A stretch of DNA of 64,000 bases from Bacteroidetes bacterium RIFCSPLOWO2_12_FULL_35_15 (GTDB lineage: Bacteria; Bacteroidota; Bacteroidia; 2-12-FULL-35-15), in NCBI GenBank assembly GCA_001769385.1, contig MEPB01000026.1, forward strand, positions 18,392 to 82,391, in the 5' to 3' direction. Positions 9,905 to 19,090 of this stretch are shown here, one piece after another. The stretch's first letter is position 1; every line of letters begins with the position of its first letter. The notes beneath the pieces were generated by a model. It was not told the origin of the DNA and ran no database searches. It saw only the letters and a list, made by a program, of their open reading frames with translations. The position numbers and the translations under genes are program-made.

Positions 9905-10621
9905 TTGAAACCTAAAATAATGGAAAAAACACTCAACAAAAATAATGATACTGCTATTCGAAATACGATATTATATGAATATTGTTCTGAAGAGTGGCAT
10001 CCGATTATTGATCACAACCAGATTATTTTAAATAAAAAAAAAGGAGAATTGATATTCTCTACAGGCGAACAAGTAAAAGGAATTTATATAATTATTAATG
10101 GGAAAGTTAAAGTAGTTTCTCCTTCTTTTAACAATGAAGAACATATACACCGGCTTACGGGAGATGGTAAAATATTAGGACATAGAGGTTTTTCTGCCCA
10201 ATACTATCCCATTTCGGCTATTGCACTTACTGATTTAACTATTGTTTTTGTTCCAAATGAGATTTTCAAAATTTTAATTAAAACAAATCCATCTTTAAGT
10301 TTCTATATGATCGAATTTTTTGCAGAGGATCTGAGGCAATCTGAAGAAAGGATGAAAAACTTAATGTATTCTGATGTTAAAAATCGTATTGCTAAAGTTC
10401 TATTAACATTGATCGATTCATTTGGATACGATGAAAAGGAACTGAATAAATTAAGCTATAGTTTATCCCGAAAAGATTTCGCAAGTATGGCTGGCGTTAC
10501 TTATGAAACTGTGATTCGAACCTTAAAAGACTTTCAGGATAAAAAGTTCATTAAACTGGAAGGAAAAGAAATTTTCATTATCAATCTAAATAGTCTTAGA
10601 GATTTCGTTTTTTCTAAATAA
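9905..10621 (+). CDS. Crp/Fnr-family regulator
   Basis: cNMP-like barrel, HTH LSRKDFASMAGVTYETVIRTLKDFQDK. Divergent from the 8901-9626 regulator. Confidence 0.87.
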   Translation: MKPKIMEKTLNKNNDTAIRNTILYEYCSEEWHPIIDHNQIILNKKKGELIFSTGEQVKGIYIIINGKVKVVSPSFNNEEHIHRLTGDGKILGHRGFSAQYYPISAIALTDLTIVFVPNEIFKILIKTNPSLSFYMIEFFAEDLRQSEERMKNLMYSDVKNRIAKVLLTLIDSFGYDEKELNKLSYSLSRKDFASMAGVTYETVIRTLKDFQDKKFIKLEGKEIFIINLNSLRDFVFSK

Positions 10622-10723
10622 GAGAATTCACTAATCGTAATTAATTCCGAATTAAAAAAAACAAAAAACATACTGCACAAGACAATATGTTTTCTAACAC
10701 AAACTGACAAATAAAACTGTTTT

Positions 10724-12052
10724 TTATTTCAGAAAATTCGGTTTAAAGGTAATCATCACATAAGCCCAATTGCTTGTTTGGTCAGTACGTCCGTCACCTT
10801 TCCAATCTTTTACATTTTTAATTATTCCAATTGTTTCTGTTGGTAAAAAGTGAGAATAACCAGCAGTAATATTTACCCCACCGGGTAAAGTATAACCAAA
10901 AGTTAAATCAAATTCTGTTCCTAATGATGCACTCATTGCAGTAATTTTACCTGAGCTGATGGTTGCTTTACTATCCAATACATCAGCTGCAGCCATAAAT
11001 TCATGAACATCTAATGCGACATTCCATTTTTCTGTCTTGTATTTTAAACGTAAGATAATATCTTGTAATCCAACATTGTTTAAGTGATTACCCACATAAA
11101 AATAATCCATGTACCCATTGAATTTATGATTCGTTCCGAATACAGGATTGAATGAATGATTAACATCTTTGTATGCTGTATTTGTATCTGTCTGGCTTTG
11201 GCCGGATTGATATTCGTAACCTAAACCAACCGTAAATTTTTCTTTTAAGGTATATGCCAGATCAAACCCTCCCAACAAAGCAGCAACTTTTTTTGGTTTC
11301 CCTTTACTATTCAATGTAAGATCATCTCCGGCTTGATAATAAAAATTTAAGCCTGCGAATAAAGGTTTTGTTTTATATTCAATTCTTGTACCTGCGGTAG
11401 TAATGTATCTTGTACTATTAACAGAGACTGGAGATTGCTGACCAACATTCAATGCCAATAAACTGATGTTTAAACTTTTAATTTGCTTGTTTAACCATAA
11501 GTATTGCATTTCTTTATAACTTTTTGCAACAGAGTAGCTTGTACCAACCGTAGATGTGGCGTTTTGATTGTATGCTATTCCGGCATGAACAATAAAGGTG
11601 CTATCCATAAATTTAAAAACAAATGCGTCATGACTTCTTGCCTGTTGTGCCCAACCAACTGCTCCTAATATTCTTTCGTCATCATAACTTATTTCCTGAC
11701 GCCCCAATTTCATTGAAATTTTTGCATTAAAAGAATATTCTGCCCATCCTTCATGTAAACCAAATGATCCTCCTCCATCGCCCAAATTTAATTGTGATTG
11801 ATTCCCCCATACTCTCACATCCTGAAGTACAATTCCTGTTTTAAATTTATCTGCTTTATATCCAAAATTTAACCGGGTACGTTGAATAATAAATTGTGCT
11901 GATTTTTGAAGAGTATCTGCGGGAGATCCGAAACCGTGCAGATATTCAAAACGTGGGCGGAGTTCGCCTGTTAAAGTCATTTGAGCAATAGCTGCGGATG
12001 AGGAAATTAGCGTTGCTATCAGTAACCCTAACGGTTTTAATGCTGTTTTCAT
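10724..12052 (-). CDS. Outer-membrane beta-barrel porin (alginate-export-like family)
   Basis: Signal peptide; MTLTGELRPRFEYLHGFG...IIQRTRLNFGYKADKFKTGIVLQDVRVWG...ISMKLGRQEISYDDERILGAVGWAQQARSHDA; alternating barrel strands. Confidence 0.8.
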   Translation of the reverse strand: MKTALKPLGLLIATLISSSAAIAQMTLTGELRPRFEYLHGFGSPADTLQKSAQFIIQRTRLNFGYKADKFKTGIVLQDVRVWGNQSQLNLGDGGGSFGLHEGWAEYSFNAKISMKLGRQEISYDDERILGAVGWAQQARSHDAFVFKFMDSTFIVHAGIAYNQNATSTVGTSYSVAKSYKEMQYLWLNKQIKSLNISLLALNVGQQSPVSVNSTRYITTAGTRIEYKTKPLFAGLNFYYQAGDDLTLNSKGKPKKVAALLGGFDLAYTLKEKFTVGLGYEYQSGQSQTDTNTAYKDVNHSFNPVFGTNHKFNGYMDYFYVGNHLNNVGLQDIILRLKYKTEKWNVALDVHEFMAAADVLDSKATISSGKITAMSASLGTEFDLTFGYTLPGGVNITAGYSHFLPTETIGIIKNVKDWKGDGRTDQTSNWAYVMITFKPNFLK

Positions 12053-12115
12053 AGTTATTAATTTATAAATTACATTTTGTTTTTAAAATAGAGTAACCCT
12101 TTTAAATGAGTAATC

Positions 12116-13612
12116 TTAATGATCATAACGTTCTCTGTATTTTTTCGAATCTTCCTTCCGTTTCTGTATCTCTTCAGGGCTAAGTTTCCCGAGATACCAT
12201 TTATGCATCTCGCTGTTTAAAATTTCATTCAACGTTTTCTCCACTTTATCAGCAGCTTCTGTTTTCCCGTTTTTTCTTGATTTTTCAAGCAAATCCTGTA
12301 TTTCCGGGATCAATTCAGTATAAAATCTTTCAGCAACTTCAAAGTTACCGTGCCATTGCGTATAATCAGGTCCCATCATAGATGCACCCATTCTTGCCCT
12401 GCGACCTTCATGATGCCAAAGGTAGTAATACGTCCATTCAATTTTTTCATCAAAATCCAGAGCGGTTAATAAACCTTCCGATTTAAGTTGATTATAAATT
12501 TTGGTAGCCGGAATTCCAAATTTATCATTGTACAAGTTCACCTCATTATCATACTGTTTATAAAAATTTGCAACATAGTTAGCGGTATGGCATTGAGAGC
12601 ATACATTCTGCATTTGGGATCTCCGTTGGTCAGCAGTTAAAAACCCGTCAGGTAAAGGTTTTCCAGCTTTTTCAAATTTACTTTTCATAGCAAGATCTAT
12701 TTTTTGTGAAACGGGTGGGCGTAAAGTCCAGCTAATTCTATCACCAACATCATGAGTAATCTTCATGGTTGGAGTGGCACTGATATGACATGTGGCACAA
12801 GTAGGAGCAGCCGTATAATCGACACCTACAACCCATTTATCAGATGCAAGGTTCATTTTATCTTTATGCGCCCGGAAATTTACGCCATGTTTTGACTCGT
12901 TATAAATTTCTGCCTGAGGATGATCGGGTCCCATGTGACATTTACCGCAATTTTCCGGTTGACGGGCCTGTTCCTTAGAAAATGTATGTCTGTTATGACA
13001 GGCCGCACATGAACCTTTTGATCCATCTAAGTTTATTCTGCCAATACCTGTGTTTGGCCATGTTTTAGGATCAAACAAAGGGATGCCATTTGTATCTAGT
13101 TTTGTAAGTCCGTTTGCATCTTTTAAAAGTTCAACTTTGGAACCATGGCATTGCCAGCATCCACTTGCAGCAGCAGGATTGGCACCGTTGTTATAACTTG
13201 AATGTCCTTCCACTACTTCCGCTAAAACATTATCCAATGAACCCATTATCACCCCCGCATCCGCATGGTGACTTTTAGCAAATTGTGTAGTTTCCTCTTT
13301 GTGGCACATTCCACAATCTTTTGGTGTTACGATTGTAGCAATGTGTTCGCCATGATGATCAAATCCATCTATATCACTTTTTCCTGCATTATGACAATCT
13401 AGGCAGGTTACGCCTTCTTTAGAATGTCTGCTTTCTCGCCATTGCTCAACAATAGCTTTTCCATTTCCTGTTTTTTGATGACATTCAATGCATTTTGCGC
13501 TGGGGTCAGCTTCGCTGGAACCTGGTCTGCTTGTAAATGAAAATGCAAATACTGTGATAATAGTAATTCCTAAAAAACTGATGATACTCTTCTTATTTAA
13601 TTGTGTTTTCAT
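12116..13612 (-). CDS. Octaheme c-type cytochrome, hydroxylamine oxidoreductase (HAO)-like
   Basis: Signal peptide and eight CXXCH motifs (CIECH, CLDCH, CGMCH, CWQCH, CAACH, CGKCH, CATCH, CSQCH); HAO-like C-terminus YYLWHHEGRRARMGASMMGPDYTQWHGNFEVAERFY. Confidence 0.9.
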   Translation of the reverse strand: MKTQLNKKSIISFLGITIITVFAFSFTSRPGSSEADPSAKCIECHQKTGNGKAIVEQWRESRHSKEGVTCLDCHNAGKSDIDGFDHHGEHIATIVTPKDCGMCHKEETTQFAKSHHADAGVIMGSLDNVLAEVVEGHSSYNNGANPAAASGCWQCHGSKVELLKDANGLTKLDTNGIPLFDPKTWPNTGIGRINLDGSKGSCAACHNRHTFSKEQARQPENCGKCHMGPDHPQAEIYNESKHGVNFRAHKDKMNLASDKWVVGVDYTAAPTCATCHISATPTMKITHDVGDRISWTLRPPVSQKIDLAMKSKFEKAGKPLPDGFLTADQRRSQMQNVCSQCHTANYVANFYKQYDNEVNLYNDKFGIPATKIYNQLKSEGLLTALDFDEKIEWTYYYLWHHEGRRARMGASMMGPDYTQWHGNFEVAERFYTELIPEIQDLLEKSRKNGKTEAADKVEKTLNEILNSEMHKWYLGKLSPEEIQKRKEDSKKYRERYDH

Positions 13613-14007
13613 AGATTAAATTTTTTAAAAATAAATAAATGTTATTCCGGCAATGCAAAAAAATTGTTTTAAAGCATTAAAGCTCTTCAATACTTTTGTT
13701 GGACAAAATTATTTCTAGTTAATAAAACCTGCAACTATTTTAGCGTGCTATTTGGCATTTGCGCACATGTATTTTCGCAACTTTAATTTATGGTATTGCA
13801 TTTATATAAACTAATGTGTTAAAAAGTTATTTTTTTTAATAAAACATCAAACATTCAAACAGTTTTTATTTCATTTGAATCAAATCTTTTGTAACTTCTA
13901 TTATTTCGATAAACCACCTAGCAAATTAATTCACAATTATAATAGACTATATATAAGTTAAAACGGTACAAAATATTATTTTTTCTAAAAAAGGATTCAT
14001 CCAGAAG

Positions 14008-14100
14008 GTCATTGTAAGACACATTCTGCGTTGAAGCAGACACTCAATCTTTCATCAATCATTGTGAGATTGCTACGCTTAAGAAGTCTCGCAATGATGC
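14008..14100. repeat. Dispersed intergenic repeat, 'ttctgNgttgaagcagacaN' family
   Basis: ggtcattgtaagacacattctgcgttgaagcagacactcaatcttt ... agtctcgcaatgatgc. Confidence 0.7.
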
Positions 14101-14587
14101 CCCAGATAAGCATTCAATTATTTTAATAAACTAACTTGTATAATTCTAATTTAATAACACTGGGAATAATTTGCCTTTAAATTTCAATTATGACATATCG
14201 CATTTATATTGATTGCAATATTGCATATTTACTTTTTAGTATATATTATTTATGACATGTAACATATTTTAAAAAATTAATTCAATCATTTTTTAAACTA
14301 CTCTTCCTTTTAGGTTTGTATAGAAAATTAGGAAATAATAATCGATATGAAAATAAAAAACAATTCACAAAGTATAAGACTAATCTTAGGATTTCCTTTA
14401 ATGACAATAGTTCATTGCACGCTATTGCTCAGAAATTCAAACCATCCGAAAAAATGTACGGACTGTGTTTTGGAGATTTATATTACAAACCTGTATGCGA
14501 TACAACGGCTGGAGCATTTAATAGATACGGTTCAAGGAAATGACAAATTTTCCAGTTATAATGATAAAAGAGAAAAGCCGGTCGGAT

Positions 14588-14613
14588 AGGACCTAGCAAC
14601 TATAGGCAGTCCT
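14588..14613. other. Stable hairpin of unknown function (AGGA CCTA gcaacta TAGG cag TCCT) in the divergent intergenic region
   Basis: Complementary arms AGGA/TCCT and CCTA/TAGG read directly; not followed by a U-run. Confidence 0.4.
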
Positions 14614-14841
14614 CCTTATGAACGAAGTGCGGATATGATTCCACGACTAATATTTATTATTTTGTTTTTGCATTATATGATTCTAAACAACATTTTTAAA
14701 GTAAAACGTTAAATAAACGGTTGTTAATCCATTATTATATGTTTTATCTCATATTATGACCTAATCTAACTCATAGTTTATTTTTTTTTTAGCTTTTAAA
14801 TTTGTCAAAAAATAATTTTCAAAAAACCAAAAACATACCTC

Positions 14842-15513
14842 ATGAAACAGAAACTGATAATCCTAATTAGCCTTGTTTTATTTTCGTTTTCCGGAATAGC
14901 GCAGGATGGTCAAACTATTTTTACAACCAGATGCGCTGCATGCCACACAATAGGCAACGGACGTTTAGTTGGACCGGATCTTAAAGGTGTAAATAAAAAA
15001 TACAACTTTAAGTACCTCATAAAATGGATCAAATCTTCACAAACGGTTATCGCAACTGATGCAAAAGCAAAAGCACTATTTGAAGAATATAATTCAATTG
15101 TAATGCCTGACTTTTTGGATTTAAAGGATAGCGATATAAAAGGAATCGTAGATTATATTAAAACTCAAAGTGGTGAGGCAACAACAGCAAGTGTTTCAAC
15201 AGCACCAACAGAAGATAAAAAAAATACAACACCGGAAGTTTTGGCAAGTTCTTTAACACCTCAAAGCACAGAAGCAGCTCCAATAGAAGCAAAACAGGAC
15301 TTAAATACTGCTTCAACAACTAATAATTCTGCTACGGCAGCACCTGCTGTAAAAATAGCTGCCGCTTCTCTTATTGGAGAAAATTCATCAGAATCCCCTA
15401 TCACCTTAATATTAACATCAGTTACATTATTGTTGTTAGTAGTGGTTATGTTTATGGCTTTAAGGATCTTCATTGTTATCAGATCAATGGATAAAGAGAA
15501 TTCGGCAAATTAG
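14842..15513 (+). CDS. Membrane-anchored mono-heme cytochrome c
   Basis: Signal peptide, RCAACHTIGNGRLVGPDL heme motif, IVMPDF possible Met ligand, Ala/Thr-rich linker, C-terminal TM helix SPITLILTSVTLLLLVVVMFMAL. Confidence 0.88.
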   Translation: MKQKLIILISLVLFSFSGIAQDGQTIFTTRCAACHTIGNGRLVGPDLKGVNKKYNFKYLIKWIKSSQTVIATDAKAKALFEEYNSIVMPDFLDLKDSDIKGIVDYIKTQSGEATTASVSTAPTEDKKNTTPEVLASSLTPQSTEAAPIEAKQDLNTASTTNNSATAAPAVKIAAASLIGENSSESPITLILTSVTLLLLVVVMFMALRIFIVIRSMDKENSAN

Positions 15514-15557
15514 TTTGTCTAAATAATATTTTACGCTAAAAAACAAATCAATAAAAT

Positions 15558-18500
15558 ATGGAAAGAAGAAAATTTATACGTAATGTTTCCCTGGCCGCAA
15601 TGGGGACAATTGTTTTATCTCAATTAGAAGCAAAGGGATTCAGCAAAGCATTTGCATTTTTTGATCCGGTTGATGTAAAAAACCCTCTTGCTGCTTATCC
15701 TAATCGCGATTGGGAAAAAACGTATCGCGACCTGTGGAAACATGAAAGTGAATTTACTTTCCTGTGTGCACCAAACGATACACATAATTGTTTGTTGAAA
15801 GCACATGTAAAAAATGATACAATCGTACGTATTGCACCAAGTTATGGGTTTTCTCATGCTGAAGATCTGCAGGGCAATAAAGCATCCGCCAGATGGGAGC
15901 CCCGATGCTGCCAAAAAGGATTGGCGCTACATAGAAGATTTTATGGCGACAGAAGGGTTAAATCTCCCGTTGCCCGTGAAGGTTTTTTGCTTTGGGTCAA
16001 AGATGGTTTCCCAAGAGAATCAAATGGTAAAGCTCCTGCAAAATATTTTGAAGGAAGAGGGAAAGAACCATTTGTAAAAATTACCTGGGACGAAGCGTCA
16101 GAATTAACAGCTAAAGTATTGCATAATATTGCCAGCACCTATAATGGCAAAAAAGGGCAGCAATTGTTGGAAGAACAAGGGTACGCTAAAGAAATGGTGG
16201 AAGCCACCCATGGAAAAGGCGTACAAGTTTTAAAACACAGAGGCGGAATGGCTGCATTAGGTGTTACCAGAATCTTTGGTATGAATCGGTTTGCAAATTC
16301 ACTTGCCTTGCTTGATGCAAAAATAAGTAAATGCAAACCTGATGAAGCAAAAGGCGCAAGAGCCTGGGATAGTTATGCATGGCATACAGATTTACCTCCG
16401 GGACATGCTATGGTAACCGGTCAGCAAGCAATGGATTACGATTTGGTTTGTGTTGAACATTCCGACAACATAATTGTTTGGGGGATGAACTGGATCACTA
16501 CAAAAATGCCGGATGCACATTGGCTCACTGAAGCCAGAATGAAAGGAGCAAAAGTTACCGTGATTGCTTGTGAATACAGTGCAACTGCAAACAAAGCAGA
16601 TAATGTACTTATTGTTCGCCCAGGTGTAACACCTGCTTTAGCATTAGGTTTTACACATGTCATCATCAATGAAAATTTATTTGATGCTGAATACGTGAAA
16701 AAATTCACGGATATGCCATTCCTGGTTAGAATGGACAATAACGAGTTTTTAAAACCGACTGAAGTAATAAAAGATTATCAGAATAAAGACATCGTGGATT
16801 ATATCCATGTGATGAAGGCTGACGAAAAACCAACTCCTATGCTTAAACAAGGAGGTACTTATGTTTCTGAAAAAGACAGAAAAGAGTGGGGTGATTTTAT
16901 GGTTTGGGATGAAAAATCAAATGCTGTTACGCCAATTTGCCGTGATGATTATGGTAAAAAGATGAATGAAAAAGGAATTTTCCCTTCCCTGGAAGGAAAG
17001 TTTAAAGTAACATTAACAGATGGAACAGTAGTTGAAGTCAGGACCGTTTTCGATTTAATAAAACAATATGTTAACGAAAACTTCACACCGGAAATCGTTT
17101 CTGAATTAACCTGGGCACCCATTGAAGGAATTAAATCCATTGCAAGGGGTATTGCTAAACATTCCGGAAAAACCTTATTCGCAATGGGGATGGGACCAAA
17201 CCAGATGTTCAACAATGCACTAAAAGACAGAACAGTTCTATTACTTGCATCCTTAACAAAAAACATTGGAAGAGTTGGTGGTAACGTGGGTAGTTTCTCA
17301 GGGAATTATCGTGCTGCGTATTTCAGCGGACTCCCTTCTTACATTCTGGAAAACCCTTTCAATATCCAAATGGAAGAGGGAAAACCTGCCGATGTTAAAA
17401 AATATTTCTCCTACGAATCAGCTCATTTTTTCAATAATAGCGATCGTATGCTTAAAGTGGGTAACAAAGTGCTGACAGGAGATACTCACATGCCAACACC
17501 TACTAAATCTATTATGGTTTCCAATGGTAATTCACTATTGGCAAATAATAAAGGACACTATGAAGCGGTTGTTAATGCCTATCCAAAAGTAGAATTTATT
17601 GGCGTATTTGACTGGTGGTGGACAGGTTCTTGCGAATATGCTGATATTGTTTTTGGTGTTGATTCCTGGGGTGAATTCAAATCACCGGATGCTACCATGT
17701 CGGTAACAAATCCATTCCTGTATATTTACCCTAGAACTCCTTTAGCAAGAATATATGACACCAAAGGTGATTTGGAAGCTATTGCCGGTATTGCAAAAGC
17801 AATGGGGAAACTAATTGATGAACCCAGGTTCACTGACTATTTCAAGTTTATGCATGAAGGAAAACCCGAAGTGTATCTACAACGGGTTTTTGATTTAAGT
17901 CCTGCAACAAAAGGGTACAATGTGTTGGAAACAGAAGCAAAAGCCAAACAAGGTATTCCCGCATTATTGATGTCGAGAACATATCCTAAACACAGCGGTT
18001 ATGAGCAAGTGGCAGAAGAAAAACAATGGTATACAAAAACAGGACGATTAGAATTTTACAGAGATGAAGCAGAATTTTTGGCCGCAGGCGAAAATTTACC
18101 TGTTCACAGAGAGCCTATTGACTCCACTCCTTATGAACCAAACGTAATTGTTTCAAATCCCCACCCATCTATCAAACCTGCATCACCAGAGAGTTATGGT
18201 GTTTCAAGAGATAACATGTCAGGTGATGTTCGCCAGGGAAGAAACGTTGTAAAATCCTGGAGCGATGAGAAATTAACCAAGCATCCATTGAATGCAGCGG
18301 ATAAAAATTATAGATTTGTTTTCCATACTCCAAAATACCGGCACGGAGCACATACCACCCCTGTAGATACCGATATTGTTGCCGTTTGGTTTGGCCCGTT
18401 TGGCGACATGCACAGAGCAGATAAACGTACACCATTCGTTACCGAAATGTATGTGGATATAAACCCGAACGATGCGAAGGCTCTTGGTGTTGAGGATGGC

Positions 18501-19034
18501 GATTATGTACATATAGATGCTGATCCGGAGGATCGTCCTTTCCGGGGATGGCAAGGAAAAAAAGATTCAGATGCATATGAACTATCCCGTTTATTGTGCC
18601 GTGCCAGATATTATCCCGGAACACCAATTGGAGTTCTGAGAATGTGGCACAACGCTTATGGATCTACTTACGGCTCTGTCAAAGCTTCGAAAAATAATCC
18701 AACAGGATTAGCAAAAAATGAAAAGACAGGTTATCAATCTTTATTCAGAACCGGATCACACCAAAGCTGCACAAGAGCTTGGTTAAACCCAACACTCTTG
18801 ACCGATTCTTTGGTGCGAAAAAATCATTTCGGACAAATGATGGGCAAAGGATTTGAACTGGATGTGCATGGAGCAACAGGAGCACCAAGAGAATCATTTG
18901 TGAAAGTAACTTTTGCAGAAAAAGGCGGACTTGACGGAAAAGGATTATGGGAAGGTGCAGAAAAAGGAATACGCCCAACGTACGAAAGTGATGAATTGAA
19001 AAAATTCATGAAAGGCGGATATTATAAAGCATAA
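15558..19034 (+). CDS. narG: Tat-exported molybdopterin oxidoreductase alpha subunit, type II DMSO reductase family (NarG/NXR-like nitrate reductase)
   Basis: Twin-arginine leader MERRKFIRNVSLAAMGTIVLSQ. WEKTYRDLWKHESEFTFLCAPNDTHNCLLKAHVKND, RCCQKGLALHRRFYGDRRVKSPVAREGF, KHRGGMAALGVTRIFGMNRFANSLALLDAKI, and WHTDLPPGH matching the Asp Mo-ligand region of type II enzymes. Confidence 0.85.
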   Translation: MERRKFIRNVSLAAMGTIVLSQLEAKGFSKAFAFFDPVDVKNPLAAYPNRDWEKTYRDLWKHESEFTFLCAPNDTHNCLLKAHVKNDTIVRIAPSYGFSHAEDLQGNKASARWEPRCCQKGLALHRRFYGDRRVKSPVAREGFLLWVKDGFPRESNGKAPAKYFEGRGKEPFVKITWDEASELTAKVLHNIASTYNGKKGQQLLEEQGYAKEMVEATHGKGVQVLKHRGGMAALGVTRIFGMNRFANSLALLDAKISKCKPDEAKGARAWDSYAWHTDLPPGHAMVTGQQAMDYDLVCVEHSDNIIVWGMNWITTKMPDAHWLTEARMKGAKVTVIACEYSATANKADNVLIVRPGVTPALALGFTHVIINENLFDAEYVKKFTDMPFLVRMDNNEFLKPTEVIKDYQNKDIVDYIHVMKADEKPTPMLKQGGTYVSEKDRKEWGDFMVWDEKSNAVTPICRDDYGKKMNEKGIFPSLEGKFKVTLTDGTVVEVRTVFDLIKQYVNENFTPEIVSELTWAPIEGIKSIARGIAKHSGKTLFAMGMGPNQMFNNALKDRTVLLLASLTKNIGRVGGNVGSFSGNYRAAYFSGLPSYILENPFNIQMEEGKPADVKKYFSYESAHFFNNSDRMLKVGNKVLTGDTHMPTPTKSIMVSNGNSLLANNKGHYEAVVNAYPKVEFIGVFDWWWTGSCEYADIVFGVDSWGEFKSPDATMSVTNPFLYIYPRTPLARIYDTKGDLEAIAGIAKAMGKLIDEPRFTDYFKFMHEGKPEVYLQRVFDLSPATKGYNVLETEAKAKQGIPALLMSRTYPKHSGYEQVAEEKQWYTKTGRLEFYRDEAEFLAAGENLPVHREPIDSTPYEPNVIVSNPHPSIKPASPESYGVSRDNMSGDVRQGRNVVKSWSDEKLTKHPLNAADKNYRFVFHTPKYRHGAHTTPVDTDIVAVWFGPFGDMHRADKRTPFVTEMYVDINPNDAKALGVEDGDYVHIDADPEDRPFRGWQGKKDSDAYELSRLLCRARYYPGTPIGVLRMWHNAYGSTYGSVKASKNNPTGLAKNEKTGYQSLFRTGSHQSCTRAWLNPTLLTDSLVRKNHFGQMMGKGFELDVHGATGAPRESFVKVTFAEKGGLDGKGLWEGAEKGIRPTYESDELKKFMKGGYYKA

Positions 19035-19090
19035 TATTTAAAAACTTAAGAACGGTAATATATAAAAATATTTAAAAAAATAAGATCATT

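Noticed and set aside
498-14100. CRISPR array
   Set aside because: Repeats are palindromic, few and kilobases apart with no regular spacers; no cas genes are in the window.
14347-14640. Possible c-di-GMP (GEMM) or cobalamin riboswitch before the NXR-like operon
   Set aside because: A fragment (caaaccatccgaaaa) superficially recalls GEMM, but the GACGCAAAGC segment is absent; no B12-box-like core. Kept only as an unexplained hairpin region.
15624-19009. Antisense ORFs of 60-105 aa opposite the alpha subunit gene (e.g. 15624-15914, 16436-16738, 16949-17266, 18172-18435, 18824-19009)
   Set aside because: All are shadow frames of a strongly supported long CDS; compositions are atypical and no start/RBS or family resemblance is visible.
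15558-19034. Calling the alpha subunit a confirmed nitrite oxidoreductase (nitrifier-type metabolism)
   Set aside because: NXR and periplasmic nitrate reductases of this branch cannot be separated by motif reading; no amo genes or other nitrifier-specific genes are visible in the window.
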